A stretch of DNA of 64,000 nt from assembly GCA_015233895.1 (NCBI GenBank), contig JADFXG010000002.1, forward strand, positions 62,001-126,000. The letters run 5' to 3'. Every line of letters begins with the position of its first letter. Positions within the stretch are counted from its first letter, which is position 1. The position numbers and the translations under genes are program-made. Of this stretch, positions 52,668 through 62,729 are shown in pieces. The notes beneath the pieces were generated by a model. The model was given only the letters and a program-made list of their open reading frames with translations. It made no database searches and was not told where the DNA came from. The DNA comes from Nitrospirota bacterium. Its GTDB lineage: Bacteria; Nitrospirota; Thermodesulfovibrionia; Thermodesulfovibrionales; Magnetobacteriaceae.

Positions 52668-55600
52668 TCAGAGAATTTCACCTGCAGGTTTTGAAAGACA
52701 GGTTTTCATGTCTTGTAAAGCCTTCTCTGATTCAAATTGTATATTTTCTATAAAGGTACGTATTTGCGCATTTTCATCAACAGTATCATTTATTTTTGAG
52801 AGTGCTACCTCCATTCTGAAAGCTTCACTTTTAAGAGCTGTGGCGCCCACACTGGCAGACATTCCCTTAATCAAGTGGATTTGTTTCTTTAATCCTTCGA
52901 CATTTTTTGCGTCAAACAGTTTTTTAAGAAAAACTATTTGCTTTGGCGCATCATCTATAAACGCCACCCACATATCTCTGAGAATTCTCTCATCGTTATT
53001 AACCCTCTTTAATGTTTTCACTATATTTAATGACATAGCAGATGTCCTCTGGGCAGGAGGCTGAAAATCTACAAGCTCTGCATCTGAAATATCATCAGGG
53101 GTGGGTTCCTGTTTGCCAGCCATTGTTTCAAACCTTGTCAGGTTGGAGGCAGTGTATTTGTCAATTAATGCATACAAATCATCAGCCTCCATAGGTTTTG
53201 AAATATAATCTGTCATTCCGGCTTCAAGACAACGTTCTTTATCTCCTGTAAGAGCATTCGCTGTCATTGCAATTATAGGTACATCTTTATTTATCTCACA
53301 TTCTTTTGCAGTTCTTATATGCTTTGTTGCTTCTAAACCATCCATCTCCGGCATCTGCACATCCATGAGGACAAGATCAAAACTGGCTTTAGCCAGTATT
53401 TTTACTGCCTCCAATCCGGTTACTGCAACTACCGGCATAATCCCTCGTTTTTGCAGAACCTTGACTGCAAGTGTTTGGTTTACTATATTATCCTCCGCTA
53501 ACAAAATATTAAGAGACCTTTTTGACCTTTGCATCATATGACGAGTCAGAAGCGGCGCCAGAGGGTTATCCCAATTCTCTATTATCATAGAAAGTATTTC
53601 TTTTAAGTCAGATTTATAAATTGGTTTAACCATATAACCGCCAATACCCAGCTCACGGCATTTTGCATCATCTCCTTTCAAACCTGCTGATACAAGCATT
53701 ATTACTTTAACCTGTGACAGTTTCTCTGTAAATTTCATGTTTTTTGAAAATGCAAAGCCATCCATATCGGAGAGTTGGAAATCCAAAATTACTATTTCAT
53801 ATTCCTTAGTTGAATAGTTAAGCATACCGAATGCTTCAAAACCGCTTGAAGCAATATCAACATAAAACCCCTCGCTTCTTAGCATGTCGGCTATTTTTTT
53901 GTTTTCGGACGTGTTGCTGCCTACTGCAAGTATGTTTTTAGTCCTGAATTCAATCCTCTCCATATTTGTGGCACTTGTGGCAGGTTGTGTCAATACTGAA
54001 AACTTAACAGTGAAATGAAACGTACTGCCCTTTCCCAACTCACTTTCCACCCATATATCGCCGCCAAGCATTGTCACAACCTTTTTTACAATTGCAAGTC
54101 CAAGCCCTGTTCCTTCATATTTTTTGGCCGCGGTATCTTCTAACATGGTAAAACTGTCAAATATCACGTCCAACTTTTCTGTGGGAATTCCTATTCCGGT
54201 ATCAGAGATTGAAAAATGTAATATCTGTGTTTTTCCTTCACCGGGAGACACTGCTTGTAATACCTGCTGAGCCAAATCCACTTTCAACTCTATCTTGCCA
54301 TGTTCTGTAAACTTTATTGAGTTGCCGGCAAGATTAACCAACACCTGCCTCAACTTTCCAGCATCGCCTTTTAATGCTGTTGGCACATCTGGTGAAATTT
54401 CAACACTAAATTTTATTCCTCTGTTTGTTGCCGTAATGGCCAAGGGTTCTATTGTGGTTTTTATTGTTTTAAATAAATCAAAATCAACTTCTTTTATTTC
54501 CAGCTTGCCAGCTTCTATTTTAGAAAAATCCAATATGTCGTTTATCAGATTAAGCAGATGCGTTGACGAGTTTTTAACTATGGTCAGATACTCCCTTTGT
54601 TCAGAGTCAAGAAGAGTATCCAGCGCAAGGTTAGTCATTCCAATTATCCCGTTCATTGGAGTACGAAACTCATGGCTCATGCTGGCTAAAAATGTGCTTT
54701 TTGACCTGTTTGCCGCCTCAGCTAATTCTTTTGCTTTAAGTAATTCATTTTCAATTTGTTTACGTTCCGATATCTCATCAATCAGCTTATTGTTAGAGTC
54801 GGTAAGTTCAATAGTTCTTTCATCCACTCTAATTTCCAATTCTTTATTTTTGTTTCTTATCTCATTCTCTTGTAGACGTAATTGCTGTATTGCATCTTGT
54901 AATTTATCTTCTACTATTTTACGTTCAATTATTCCAGCCACAGCATTTGCTACAGAAGTTAGGCAGTTCTCTTCTAATTCATTTCGTTTATGTCCTTCAA
55001 TGGTATATAGGTTTATAACGCCTAACACCTTCTCTCTTGATATTATAGGAACACAATAATGTCCATGATTTTGCATATCCTCGAATGTTATATCATGCTC
55101 AACATCTAACGATGATTTAAATATCATTTTACCTGTTTCGGCAGCACGTCCACACAGGCATTTTCCTACCGGCAGGTAACTACAGGAGTTAAATAGTTCT
55201 GAAGAGACTCCTTTATGAGCTTTCATTACAAGAATATCTGGATTATCTTCCATTAAAAAGATACAGCCAGTAGATTTTTCTGAAAGCCATGATATAGTGC
55301 TGATTATTTCAAGTATCTCTTGTAACTGCTCTTTTAATGAAATCGGTTCAAGAGATACTAACAATATCTGATTTATCACGGATTGTATTAAGTAATTATT
55401 TATTATCTTTTCCTCAGCTTCTTTACGAACCATTACTCCTGCTATGGTATTTGCCACGCTTTTCAGGAAATCCTCTTCACTTTTGTTTCTTACATGTCCA
55501 TCGTTTAAATAAATATTAATAATCCCGAAAAGTCTATCTTCTAAAATAATAGGTACACAATAATGACCATGTGACAGCATATTTTTGTATTTAATAGAAT

Positions 55601-56708
55601 GTTCATTTTCTATACAATCAGATGAAAATACTACATCTCTTGTGTAAGCACACATACCACACAGGCATTTACCGTATGGCAATGATGAGCACGTTGTCTG
55701 TTGTTCATCAGAAAAACCCTGAGACACAGTAAGTTCAAGCATACGGGATTTTTCATCAGTAATGAAAATAGCGCCTTTTGAATGTATTGAAACCCACGAA
55801 TTTTTCATTATAAGCTCTAATATCATTTGCAACTGTATCCGGAGGGAGTCGGATGATAACGATATTTTTAGAATAGAGTTTACAATATTTCGGGTTTTAA
55901 TATTTTGTTTAATATTTATTTCTCTCCTATTTAACTGTTCTACCGTTTCCTGAAGTTTTTTCCTTGATTCATAATTTAATAGTTTAATCACTCCAACCAT
56001 AGAGAAGGCTATAATAAAAGCACTGATTGCTCTGAACACTTGAACCGGCATATGCACATAAGTCAGAAAACTATCGGTATTAAGCATATTTGCAGGAAAG
56101 AAATTACCTTTAGGTACGATAAATCCTGCTAAAAAACCATATATAAAAAAAAATATTGCTGATAGTAAAAAATATCTATCAAGCTTTAAAATTTTAATCA
56201 GAGTCTCTTCTTTACAATAGTACCTAAAACCCACTGTAATCATGATGGCTCCTGGTAAAGCCAGAAAATACCTTGTTAATATTTGTACCACCTTTAAAGA
56301 TTCCTGGGATTTGTACGAAATTATAAAAATAATCGTTAATAGAGCAGGCAATAACCACCATTTTAAATATTTCTGAAGGTTTTTCAGCAAAATGTTTTCA
56401 CAAATTATTAATGTTCTTCTCCCAAACTCAAATAAGAAACAAAAAGATAATACAAGGCAAAACAAACTCAAAGATTTTAAAATTAGATGTGTCGGATGTA
56501 TAAACGATAGCATATCAAGACATTCGTTTGCACCATGAATTAAAGCAAAGGCTGTTAATAACCACAGGATTTTTGATAACTTAAACTGATTGTCATTTTT
56601 GGGCTGTACAAGTATAGAAATGCCCATAAATATAAAGACAAATCCATAGGCTAGAAATACATAGTCCATATTACTCTTAAAAAATTGTTGTAATGAATCC
56701 AAATCCAT
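52668..56708 (-). CDS. Hybrid histidine kinase: 7TM, two GAF, HisKA-HATPase, degenerate REC, REC, HPt
   Basis: 1346 residues. About seven TM helices span residues 14-245. Two GAF domains follow (about 270-420 and 440-590), each with the signature GKCLCG and HGHYCVPI. Then a coiled coil, HisKA ([10 protein letters not shown], His679), HATPase (DTGIGIP, GTGLGLA), first receiver, second receiver ([15 protein letters not shown]) and C-terminal HPt ([12 protein letters not shown]). The first receiver keeps its phosphoacceptor region ([10 protein letters not shown]) but has lost the Mg-binding acidic pair (ILAVGSN). From HisKA to the end it parallels the kinase at 38-3391, so the two share a recent ancestor with swapped sensor modules. 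Confidence 0.93.
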   Translation of the reverse strand: MDLDSLQQFFKSNMDYVFLAYGFVFIFMGISILVQPKNDNQFKLSKILWLLTAFALIHGANECLDMLSFIHPTHLILKSLSLFCLVLSFCFLFEFGRRTLIICENILLKNLQKYLKWWLLPALLTIIFIISYKSQESLKVVQILTRYFLALPGAIMITVGFRYYCKEETLIKILKLDRYFLLSAIFFFIYGFLAGFIVPKGNFFPANMLNTDSFLTYVHMPVQVFRAISAFIIAFSMVGVIKLLNYESRKKLQETVEQLNRREINIKQNIKTRNIVNSILKISLSSDSLRIQLQMILELIMKNSWVSIHSKGAIFITDEKSRMLELTVSQGFSDEQQTTCSSLPYGKCLCGMCAYTRDVVFSSDCIENEHSIKYKNMLSHGHYCVPIILEDRLFGIINIYLNDGHVRNKSEEDFLKSVANTIAGVMVRKEAEEKIINNYLIQSVINQILLVSLEPISLKEQLQEILEIISTISWLSEKSTGCIFLMEDNPDILVMKAHKGVSSELFNSCSYLPVGKCLCGRAAETGKMIFKSSLDVEHDITFEDMQNHGHYCVPIISREKVLGVINLYTIEGHKRNELEENCLTSVANAVAGIIERKIVEDKLQDAIQQLRLQENEIRNKNKELEIRVDERTIELTDSNNKLIDEISERKQIENELLKAKELAEAANRSKSTFLASMSHEFRTPMNGIIGMTNLALDTLLDSEQREYLTIVKNSSTHLLNLINDILDFSKIEAGKLEIKEVDFDLFKTIKTTIEPLAITATNRGIKFSVEISPDVPTALKGDAGKLRQVLVNLAGNSIKFTEHGKIELKVDLAQQVLQAVSPGEGKTQILHFSISDTGIGIPTEKLDVIFDSFTMLEDTAAKKYEGTGLGLAIVKKVVTMLGGDIWVESELGKGSTFHFTVKFSVLTQPATSATNMERIEFRTKNILAVGSNTSENKKIADMLRSEGFYVDIASSGFEAFGMLNYSTKEYEIVILDFQLSDMDGFAFSKNMKFTEKLSQVKVIMLVSAGLKGDDAKCRELGIGGYMVKPIYKSDLKEILSMIIENWDNPLAPLLTRHMMQRSKRSLNILLAEDNIVNQTLAVKVLQKRGIMPVVAVTGLEAVKILAKASFDLVLMDVQMPEMDGLEATKHIRTAKECEINKDVPIIAMTANALTGDKERCLEAGMTDYISKPMEADDLYALIDKYTASNLTRFETMAGKQEPTPDDISDAELVDFQPPAQRTSAMSLNIVKTLKRVNNDERILRDMWVAFIDDAPKQIVFLKKLFDAKNVEGLKKQIHLIKGMSASVGATALKSEAFRMEVALSKINDTVDENAQIRTFIENIQFESEKALQDMKTCLSKPAGEIL

Positions 56709-56857
56709 TTCCCTCTTTACGCACTTACATACTGAAAATTGTAGGAAGAGTACTTAATACCATATCAACACTCTTATACTGCAAAACCAATATCTGTTTA
56801 ATTTATCTTTCTCTTCAGCAACACTTCCATGTTTGTCATAATGATAAAAGTCATGTT

Positions 56858-57145
56858 TTATTTCTCATTGTAGGGTGTGTCCGCAGCATTTATATCTTTT
56901 AACTCTTCTACTTTATTCTTGATGTACCATTGCTCCAGGCTTTTTAAAGCGTATCTCTGCAGTGCTACCAACGCTGTTACAGTTCGTAGGTTATAGGCTT
57001 CTTTAAATTTAACCTCAGCATCATTAACCTTGAAGGTTCTGGCTATATATTCCCACAGCATGGCTTCAAATTCACCACTCAATTTGGTGATAGATGCATA
57101 CTCGCTTGTTTTAATCTCTATATCGGTTGGTTGTATCTTAACCAT
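56858..57145 (-). CDS. Small uncharacterised helical protein
   Basis: 95 residues, no family recognised. Predicted mostly alpha-helical (VTALVALQRYALKSLEQWYI), no signal peptide or TM helix, mixed charge. Start codon ATG at 57145. It stands alone between the hybrid kinase and the accessory island. Coding is supported by balanced amphipathic composition only, so confidence is moderate. Confidence 0.5.
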   Translation of the reverse strand: MVKIQPTDIEIKTSEYASITKLSGEFEAMLWEYIARTFKVNDAEVKFKEAYNLRTVTALVALQRYALKSLEQWYIKNKVEELKDINAADTPYNEK

Positions 57146-57561
57146 GGGTTACAATAATTCATCCACCTTCTTGTACAGTTATTTCACCTAAATTCATCAT
57201 TTAACATACTGTAACACAAAGCCTTTATAAATATCTGTCCCAGTCCGAAATGTTAAAAACACCCATGTGTCTGCGCAAACCTTAAAAGACATAAAAGGTG
57301 TGGGGAGTGTAGATACATCAACATAGGTCGCTATGACAATGCGGCATAAAAGAAAAGGATTGGTTAAAAGATAAGGATTTACGGATTTAGGATTGATAAA
57401 AAAATCAGTTGACCCAAGCCGACCAGTATATGTATGATAGCACTGTCCAGACTCGAAATGCTTTCTCAGGTGATCGACATCACCGTAACAGATGGGCAGT
57501 TTCACTGGATACGCACCACATTGCAAGATATTGTTACATTATAATAGAGGAGGTAAAAATT
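57146..57561. other. Intergenic region upstream of the GC-rich gene
   Basis: No gene is supported. The minus strand at 57197-57400 has an open frame ending in plausible residues (FKVCADTWVFLTFRTGTDI), but nothing conserved is recognised. A promoter-like motif lies at 57409-57438. Confidence 0.4.
57409..57438 (+). promoter_or_regulatory. Sigma-70-like promoter for the GC-rich gene
   Basis: TTGACC (57409-57414), an 18-base spacer, and TATGAT (57433-57438) preceded by TG, giving an extended -10. About 120 bases upstream of the start codon at 57562. Confidence 0.45.
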
Positions 57562-58248
57562 ATGTCTGATAATGCTCATCTTGAGTTCAAGCCGCTCGAC
57601 GACAACGACACGCGGAAGCTTCTTCTGGCCGCCATAGCGAAGGACATTGAGCCTGTAACGTTGCCCGAGGACGTGACGACCGTGCAGGTCGCCGAGCTGC
57701 CATTCTACGAAGAGTTCAAGTGCTACGCCATATCGGACACGACACTGCCACATCCCAACACTCGCTACGCGCTCTACAAGCCGGGCGACTTCCACCGAAT
57801 GAACTGGACGAACCCACCGATCTACTACGTGAACGAAATAGCTCCGATTAAGCTCGACCGCGATACCGTCGCTCCATATGCGAGGTTCTTTTTTCATTTC
57901 GTGCGCGGCCAGCTCGGACGTTTCATCATTGTGGAGAAACCGGAGGATGTCGTGTGGCTGAACAACGCCAGCACCAAGGAAAAAGACGACGTCGCCAAAA
58001 ACCTGATGCAGCTGACCTACAAGGGCATCGGGCGCGACAACCTCTTCACGCTCACGGCCACGGTAGTCTTCAAAAATGCGCTGTTCCGGACTGACATCAA
58101 GATCGCGCCCTTCGAGATGGAGGTGTTCGACTCCGAGACGGGCGAGCCAGAGCACTTCAGCATCGGCCAACAGAAACTGACCAATGAAAATCTGCTGTTG
58201 GAGGACCTGAACATCCCCATCGACCCCCCGCCGGGCGAATTTGGGTAG
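57562..58248 (+). CDS. GC-rich protein of unknown function, probably acquired
   Basis: 228 residues. Strong SD (GAGGAGG, 7 bases before ATG 57562). No family recognised. It is soluble with no signal peptide. Composition differs sharply from the surroundings: one 60-base stretch (57601-57660) has 34 G/C, against 24 in a comparable line of the next gene (58801-58860), and C/G is favoured at third positions. Recognisable sub-segments are YALYKPGDFHRMNWTNPPIY and FHFVRGQLGRFIIVEKPEDV. It ends in a proline-rich tail (PIDPPPGEFG). Recent horizontal transfer is the simplest reading. It sits beside, but converges on, the DUF4062/STAND pair. Confidence 0.75.
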   Translation: MSDNAHLEFKPLDDNDTRKLLLAAIAKDIEPVTLPEDVTTVQVAELPFYEEFKCYAISDTTLPHPNTRYALYKPGDFHRMNWTNPPIYYVNEIAPIKLDRDTVAPYARFFFHFVRGQLGRFIIVEKPEDVVWLNNASTKEKDDVAKNLMQLTYKGIGRDNLFTLTATVVFKNALFRTDIKIAPFEMEVFDSETGEPEHFSIGQQKLTNENLLLEDLNIPIDPPPGEFG

Positions 58249-58310
58249 AACCCTGCGTCAGCAGAGGCAACAAAGTCCCCGTCAAGAATCTCATTTAAGC
58301 GAGGGATAGA

Positions 58311-58385
58311 ATGAAGCGCTTCGACATACAGAAAAGCATGGTCGATTTTGGGCTTTTTCCTTATGGAAACGCACCATTGTCTTGA
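58311..58385 (+). pseudogene. Possible truncated gene start after the GC-rich gene
   Basis: A GAGGGATAG precedes an ATG at 58311, giving 24 codons (MKRFDIQKSMVDFGLFPYGN then APLS) before a stop. It begins within the GC-rich tract and ends where composition returns to the local norm. It may be the first codons of a second operon gene cut off at the edge of the transferred segment. Weak evidence. Confidence 0.3.
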
Positions 58386-58434
58386 TTTCTAACCGCAATT
58401 TTTAGGATTCTTAACATATATGGCATATGGATTT

Positions 58435-61400
58435 CTATGTCTGAGCATCCGTAAGCATCTGTCGTGCATTGGCAAGTCCTTCTATATTCGGAGCAGCACG
58501 CTCAAGCAGGTTCAGGTCAATAAGAGCCAGTTTAACGACGCCTTTTGCTGAACATATTGTAAGTGCCTTACGATAGGTCTCAAGAGACGCCTGGCTATCT
58601 CCGCTTGCAAGCAATGCCAGAGCAAGTTTATAGAGCTGTTTAAAGAGATCCGGCGTCTTTTCCAGAATCTCCCGGCAAATAGAGATTCCGCGCTTTATGG
58701 AATCTTCGGCATCTGCGGACTTGCCTTTTTCGAGCAAAAGTAAACCTAATAGAACAGCACTTTGACAGTTATCAAGGGGGTACTCTAATTTCAAAGACTC
58801 ACGGTAATATTGTTCAGCATCACTCAGGTTGGAGTGGTAATGAAAGGCATATGCAAGATTTAAAAGAACATATGAGATTTGCACATAATCCTCAACGTTT
58901 TTTGCGATCTCAAGCGCTTGCAAAAAATATTCGACTGATTTATTAAAATCCTCTTCTATAAAGCAGACATAGCCAATGTTACCAAGAGTCTCTACTTCAC
59001 CACGCTTGTACCCAGCCTCTCTGGCTATTGACAAAGCCTGCTCATAGTAGTCAATTGCCTTGCGTGTTTCGCCGAGATTTGAATAGACAATGCCAAGTCT
59101 ATCAAGCCACCATCCTTCAACGCTCCTTTCCTTAATCTCTCTAGCTATCGCTAAAGCCTGCTCATAGTAGTCAATTGCCTTGCGTGTTTCGCCGAGAACC
59201 GAATAAGCATCACCAAAGTTACCAAGCAGTGTTCCTTCAAATTTCATCTCCCCAATCTCTCTGGCTAGAGCTAAGGCCTGCTCATAGTATTCAGTTGCCT
59301 TGCGTGGATCGCCTTTCTTAAAACAAGCACTGCCAAGACTGCCAAGCTGGTATCCTTTAAGGCGCTTGTCCTCAATCTCTCTGGCTAGAGTTAAAGCCTG
59401 CTCATAGTAGTCAAATGCCTTTTGTGTTTCACCTTTATTAAAATAAGCACTGCCAAGACTGCCAAGCCACCATCTTTCATGGCAACTGCCACCATCCTCT
59501 CTGGCTATAGATAAAGCCTGTTCAAAGTATTCAATTGCCCTGTATGTTTCGCCGAGATTCGCATAGGCAGTGCCAAAGTAAAGAAAGTTTGCACAAATAG
59601 CACCTTTATTGTTGTCGTTTACGATCTTGAGTGCTTGTTCCAAACACAAGAGAGACTTATACTTCCTGCCTATATCCATATATACTAAACTAAGATAGCT
59701 GAGGTTCACTATATTAAGATATATGTCTTTTAATTTTCCGATAAGTTGTTCGCGCTTTGCGATCACAGTTTCATGATATCCCCAGCGTTGCAGGTATTTG
59801 TAATCTATGCTATCTAACACGCTTTCTGCCTTTTCATATTGCCCGGCGCGCATCAGATGGTCAATCTCCTGCAATTGGGGCTCAAGGTCATTGATTGTTC
59901 CCCACTCTTCAGGTTTTAGCTGCTTTTCCCTGAAGAACTCTGCCGCCTTTTGATGAAACCACGAACGGGTAGGCAAGACGGCTTTTTCATCCTTGCCTTT
60001 ACCATTATCCGATGTTTCACTCTCAGGGATCCTCTCATAGACACATGACCTTATAACCGGTTGCATGTCATAATAGTCATTGTCAAGGATTATGAGGCAG
60101 TTCCAAATAAGACGCGCCAATATAGCCGTTAAATCTTGTTCTTTTATATGAGGGAGTAGGTAGTTAATAGCCTCCAGCGGTGTTGATTTCGAAAATATTG
60201 ATAATGCCGATAAAGCAAGGCGGGCATCTTGAGATAAGCCCTCGATCTGTTGCGAAATAAGTTTTTTAAGTCCCTTTTCGACATTACGATCATGAAAGTC
60301 AAACTCCAGAAACAAATTGTCATCTTTAAGAATATTGACTAGCTTTCTACCAGGATAATGGGCGCGAAGGTATCCAATCATTGATACTAGAGCCGCGGGA
60401 ATGCAATGGACTCGCTTCACAAAAGCCCGCAGCACCTCTTCGTCCTCGTCATCAAGGCCGCATTTGGCACCTTCCTCCTTTAGATAGTCTATCGCATAAT
60501 CCTCCGGCAGTCCTTCGAGGTCTATCGATTTGATTTTCTGGCTTCCATTAAACTTTGGTATTGCCCGGCTGGTAACGATCAACCTGACGTTATGCTTTAT
60601 AGCTGCTGCGGCTTCCAGAAAATCACGAACTTCGGCATCCTTTATGCTATCATCGGTGTCAAGCAGGTCTTCGAAGTTGTCCATAACGAGCCATACAGTA
60701 CCAACTTTGCTAAGCTCTTTGAAAAAAAACTGCAGTTTTCCGGTAGATGTCATCTTGCTTGCGTAAGCGTCCTCAAATTCATCCTTTTTCCCTGCTATTT
60801 CGCCGGCCCCGTCAAATATTTTACCCAGGATATTCTTTTCCTCCTTAGCGCATTTAATGTACAATATCCCATGGACGTCATCGGCTTCTATGCTGGTTCT
60901 GGGCGCTATCTCATTGAGCACCCTTGTGACCAGTTCTGTCTTGCCATAGCCTCCCGGAGCTATGATCACAACAAGTCGATTGTCATCGCTACGAAGGCAG
61001 TGCAAGATCGTGCCCAGCTTATCTTCACGATCTTTAAACAACCCGCTAAGCTGCGGGAGTAGTATAGGGATTCGATCACACTTGTCTGATTTCGGGAGTG
61101 GAGGGATTGGATCACACTTGTCTACTTTCGGAGCTTCTGGTGGCTTTGGTGGAAGTTTATCAATCGCATAAATTACTTTATTTGCAAGATCTTTGGGAGT
61201 AGTAAAAAATTTAAGTGATTTTTCGAGCTTGAATTCATTTCTCAATGCGTTGATGCGCAATTGATCTTGTGCGTCACCAAAGTGTCTGTGATGCCAGTCC
61301 TTTTTTTCGTCAAGCAAAAAAATTAGTGTTGATTTACCTGCATCTGCTGCTTTCCTGTATTCGAGTTCAGTTATTGATTTGCCATAACCGGGAGGAATGA

Positions 61401-61623
61401 AACCGTAACGCCATGCAAATATTCCAACATAGATATCGCATCTGCTTACATCAGCAAGACATTTATCAACAGGCCGTTTGTCATCCGATACATAATTTTC
61501 CATGAATATAGGATCGGTTTGGATCTTTTCCAGTTCCTTAATTACCGCAGCACGATGTTTTTTCAAATCATCAATAGTTGATGAGACATACACCTTTTTT
61601 AAATAAGATGATTCGGCACTCAT
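58435..61623 (-). CDS. DUF4062-STAND NTPase-TPR protein (NLR-like)
   Basis: 1062 residues. Residues about 8-155 are a DUF4062 domain (KKVYVSSTIDDLKKHRAAVI; CDIYVGIFAWRYGFIPPGYG; ITELEYRKA). About 200-480 is a STAND-class NTPase: Walker A APGGYGKTELV (Lys228), Walker B VWLVMDNFEDLLD and an RLIVTSRAIP sensor-like strand. A winged-helix-like linker follows. About 640-1040 holds TPRs of 40-residue period (GETRKAIDYYEQALAIAREI type). STAND proteins with TPRs typically sense a ligand, oligomerise and fire an N-terminal effector. The start overlaps the end of the upstream DUF4062 gene by 4 bp. A role in conflict or phage defence is inferred, not shown. Confidence 0.85.
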   Translation of the reverse strand: MSAESSYLKKVYVSSTIDDLKKHRAAVIKELEKIQTDPIFMENYVSDDKRPVDKCLADVSRCDIYVGIFAWRYGFIPPGYGKSITELEYRKAADAGKSTLIFLLDEKKDWHHRHFGDAQDQLRINALRNEFKLEKSLKFFTTPKDLANKVIYAIDKLPPKPPEAPKVDKCDPIPPLPKSDKCDRIPILLPQLSGLFKDREDKLGTILHCLRSDDNRLVVIIAPGGYGKTELVTRVLNEIAPRTSIEADDVHGILYIKCAKEEKNILGKIFDGAGEIAGKKDEFEDAYASKMTSTGKLQFFFKELSKVGTVWLVMDNFEDLLDTDDSIKDAEVRDFLEAAAAIKHNVRLIVTSRAIPKFNGSQKIKSIDLEGLPEDYAIDYLKEEGAKCGLDDEDEEVLRAFVKRVHCIPAALVSMIGYLRAHYPGRKLVNILKDDNLFLEFDFHDRNVEKGLKKLISQQIEGLSQDARLALSALSIFSKSTPLEAINYLLPHIKEQDLTAILARLIWNCLIILDNDYYDMQPVIRSCVYERIPESETSDNGKGKDEKAVLPTRSWFHQKAAEFFREKQLKPEEWGTINDLEPQLQEIDHLMRAGQYEKAESVLDSIDYKYLQRWGYHETVIAKREQLIGKLKDIYLNIVNLSYLSLVYMDIGRKYKSLLCLEQALKIVNDNNKGAICANFLYFGTAYANLGETYRAIEYFEQALSIAREDGGSCHERWWLGSLGSAYFNKGETQKAFDYYEQALTLAREIEDKRLKGYQLGSLGSACFKKGDPRKATEYYEQALALAREIGEMKFEGTLLGNFGDAYSVLGETRKAIDYYEQALAIAREIKERSVEGWWLDRLGIVYSNLGETRKAIDYYEQALSIAREAGYKRGEVETLGNIGYVCFIEEDFNKSVEYFLQALEIAKNVEDYVQISYVLLNLAYAFHYHSNLSDAEQYYRESLKLEYPLDNCQSAVLLGLLLLEKGKSADAEDSIKRGISICREILEKTPDLFKQLYKLALALLASGDSQASLETYRKALTICSAKGVVKLALIDLNLLERAAPNIEGLANARQMLTDAQT
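59041..59557 (-). repeat. 120-bp tandem TPR-coding repeats
   Basis: The same TPR helix is encoded at exact 120-bp intervals, with matching blocks at 59041, 59161, 59281, 59401 and 59521. The first two share 37 identical bases. This indicates expansion of the array by duplication of 40-codon units. Confidence 0.85.
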
Positions 61624-62132
61624 AGTCCCTGTTCCTCCTTTTGCTGACCATCTGGTGGCCTTTGATACTTACCAACCGCAGTCATTACCTTAATTGCAAG
61701 ATCTTGGGGATCAGTAAAAAAGTTACACGTTGTGACGAGCTTGAGTTTACTTCTCAATTCGTTGATGCGCGATTCATCTTGTGCGTCACCGCAGTATTCG
61801 TCAGGCAAGCAGACATTTTCGTCGAGCGTGAATATCAACGTTGGAATCTTTAAATCGATTGCTTTCCTGTATTCGAGTTCAGTAAATGATTTGTAATAAC
61901 CTTCAGGAATGTCACCGTAACACCTTCCAAAGATCCCAACGTAAATGTCGCAGTTACTTACATCCTCAAGACATTGCTCAATAGGAGATTTGCTCGCCGC
62001 TACATATTTTTCCATACAGACCAGTCTGGTTTCCATCTTCTCCAGTGCGTCTATCAGCTCAGCACGATATCTCTTCAAGTCATTAGAAGTTGATGAAATA
62101 TACACTGATAAATCATGTTTTTTTGTACTCAT
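61620..62132 (-). CDS. Stand-alone DUF4062 protein
   Basis: 170 residues that are essentially only a DUF4062 domain, paralogous to the N-terminus of the next gene. Shared elements include VYISSTSNDLKRYRAELIDA, CDIYVGIFGRCYGDIPEGYY, FTELEYRKAI, GDAQDESRINELR and FFTDPQDLAIKVM. The ATG at 62132 with GGGAGGA just upstream is preferred to a start at 62159. Its stop overlaps the start of the STAND gene (ATGA). DUF4062 is, as I recall, placed with TIR-like folds; if so this would be a second effector-like or adaptor subunit made in fixed ratio with the STAND protein. Confidence 0.82.
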   Translation of the reverse strand: MSTKKHDLSVYISSTSNDLKRYRAELIDALEKMETRLVCMEKYVAASKSPIEQCLEDVSNCDIYVGIFGRCYGDIPEGYYKSFTELEYRKAIDLKIPTLIFTLDENVCLPDEYCGDAQDESRINELRSKLKLVTTCNFFTDPQDLAIKVMTAVGKYQRPPDGQQKEEQGL

Positions 62133-62257
62133 TTGTCCTCCCATAAGACTGATACGCAAATCACCTGCCCTCGTTTTGCTTAGCGTTTACAATATTAATA
62201 AAACATATTATCACTTTCTGATAATGTGTGTAAAGAAAGGGGCTGTTAAAGTGTGAG

Positions 62258-62569
62258 TTGTTGGGTTTGCCACGGTCAAGTTATTATTATAAATCAAGGG
62301 GTAACTCTGCTTATAACGTTATGCTGATGAATATTATAGACAAACAATACACAGAGAGGCCATTTTATGGAGTACGACGTATGACGGTATTCTTAAAGCG
62401 TTGTGGCCATAGTATAAACCATAAGCGTGTAGCAAGGCTAATTTGCTTAATGGGACTGGAGGCTATATACCCTAAAAGAAAACTAAGTCGAAAGGACAAG
62501 GAGCATATAATATATCCATACCTACTGAAGGAGCTGGAAATAACAAGGAGTAATCAGACAACAAAGTAG
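62258..62569 (+). mobile_element. IS3-family transposase (OrfB) N-terminal remnant
   Basis: Encodes LGLPRSSYYYKSRG, then RPFYGVRRMTVFLKRCGHSI and YPKRKLSRKD...IIYPYLLKELEITRSNQT. This is the HTH_21-type N-terminal third of IS3-family OrfB. The next expected block (the integrase catalytic D-D-E core after SNQ-x-W-x-x-D) is missing; sequence changes abruptly at about 62565 to a phage gene. OrfA and terminal repeats are not visible. Non-functional. Confidence 0.85.
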
Positions 62570-62729
62570 AAATCGGCACGCCTCTGGATTATGGGGCTAT
62601 CCAACAATTCGGGGGTAAGGCAGGGAGGAATAAGCGAGTTAACCTGCACGTCTATTTCTCATGATTCAGGATGAGGATGTTGTTTTGATTAGCAAAGAAT
62701 TAAAAGACTATTTAGAGGGGATTACTTAA
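62566..62729 (+). pseudogene. Phage virion morphogenesis (Mu gpG-like) gene remnant, frameshifted
   Basis: The frame from 62566 reads VEIGTPLDYGAIQQFGGKAG then RNKRVNL, the typical core of phage virion-morphogenesis/tail-completion proteins (YGAIQQFGGKAGR). At about 62642 one base is missing. The continuation in another frame is PARLFLMIQDEDVVLISKEL and ends at TAA 62727-62729, matching the family's usual PARPYL-x-I-x-x-ED pattern. It is the C-terminal fragment of a former prophage gene. Confidence 0.7.

Noticed and set aside
57197-57526. Minus-strand reading frame between the small helical gene and the GC-rich gene
   Set aside because: No start with an SD, no recognisable family, and it overlaps the promoter region of the GC-rich gene.
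57409-57561. N-terminal extension of the GC-rich protein to 57409
   Set aside because: The extension is AT-rich with different codon use, while a GAGGAGG sits ideally before the ATG at 57562.
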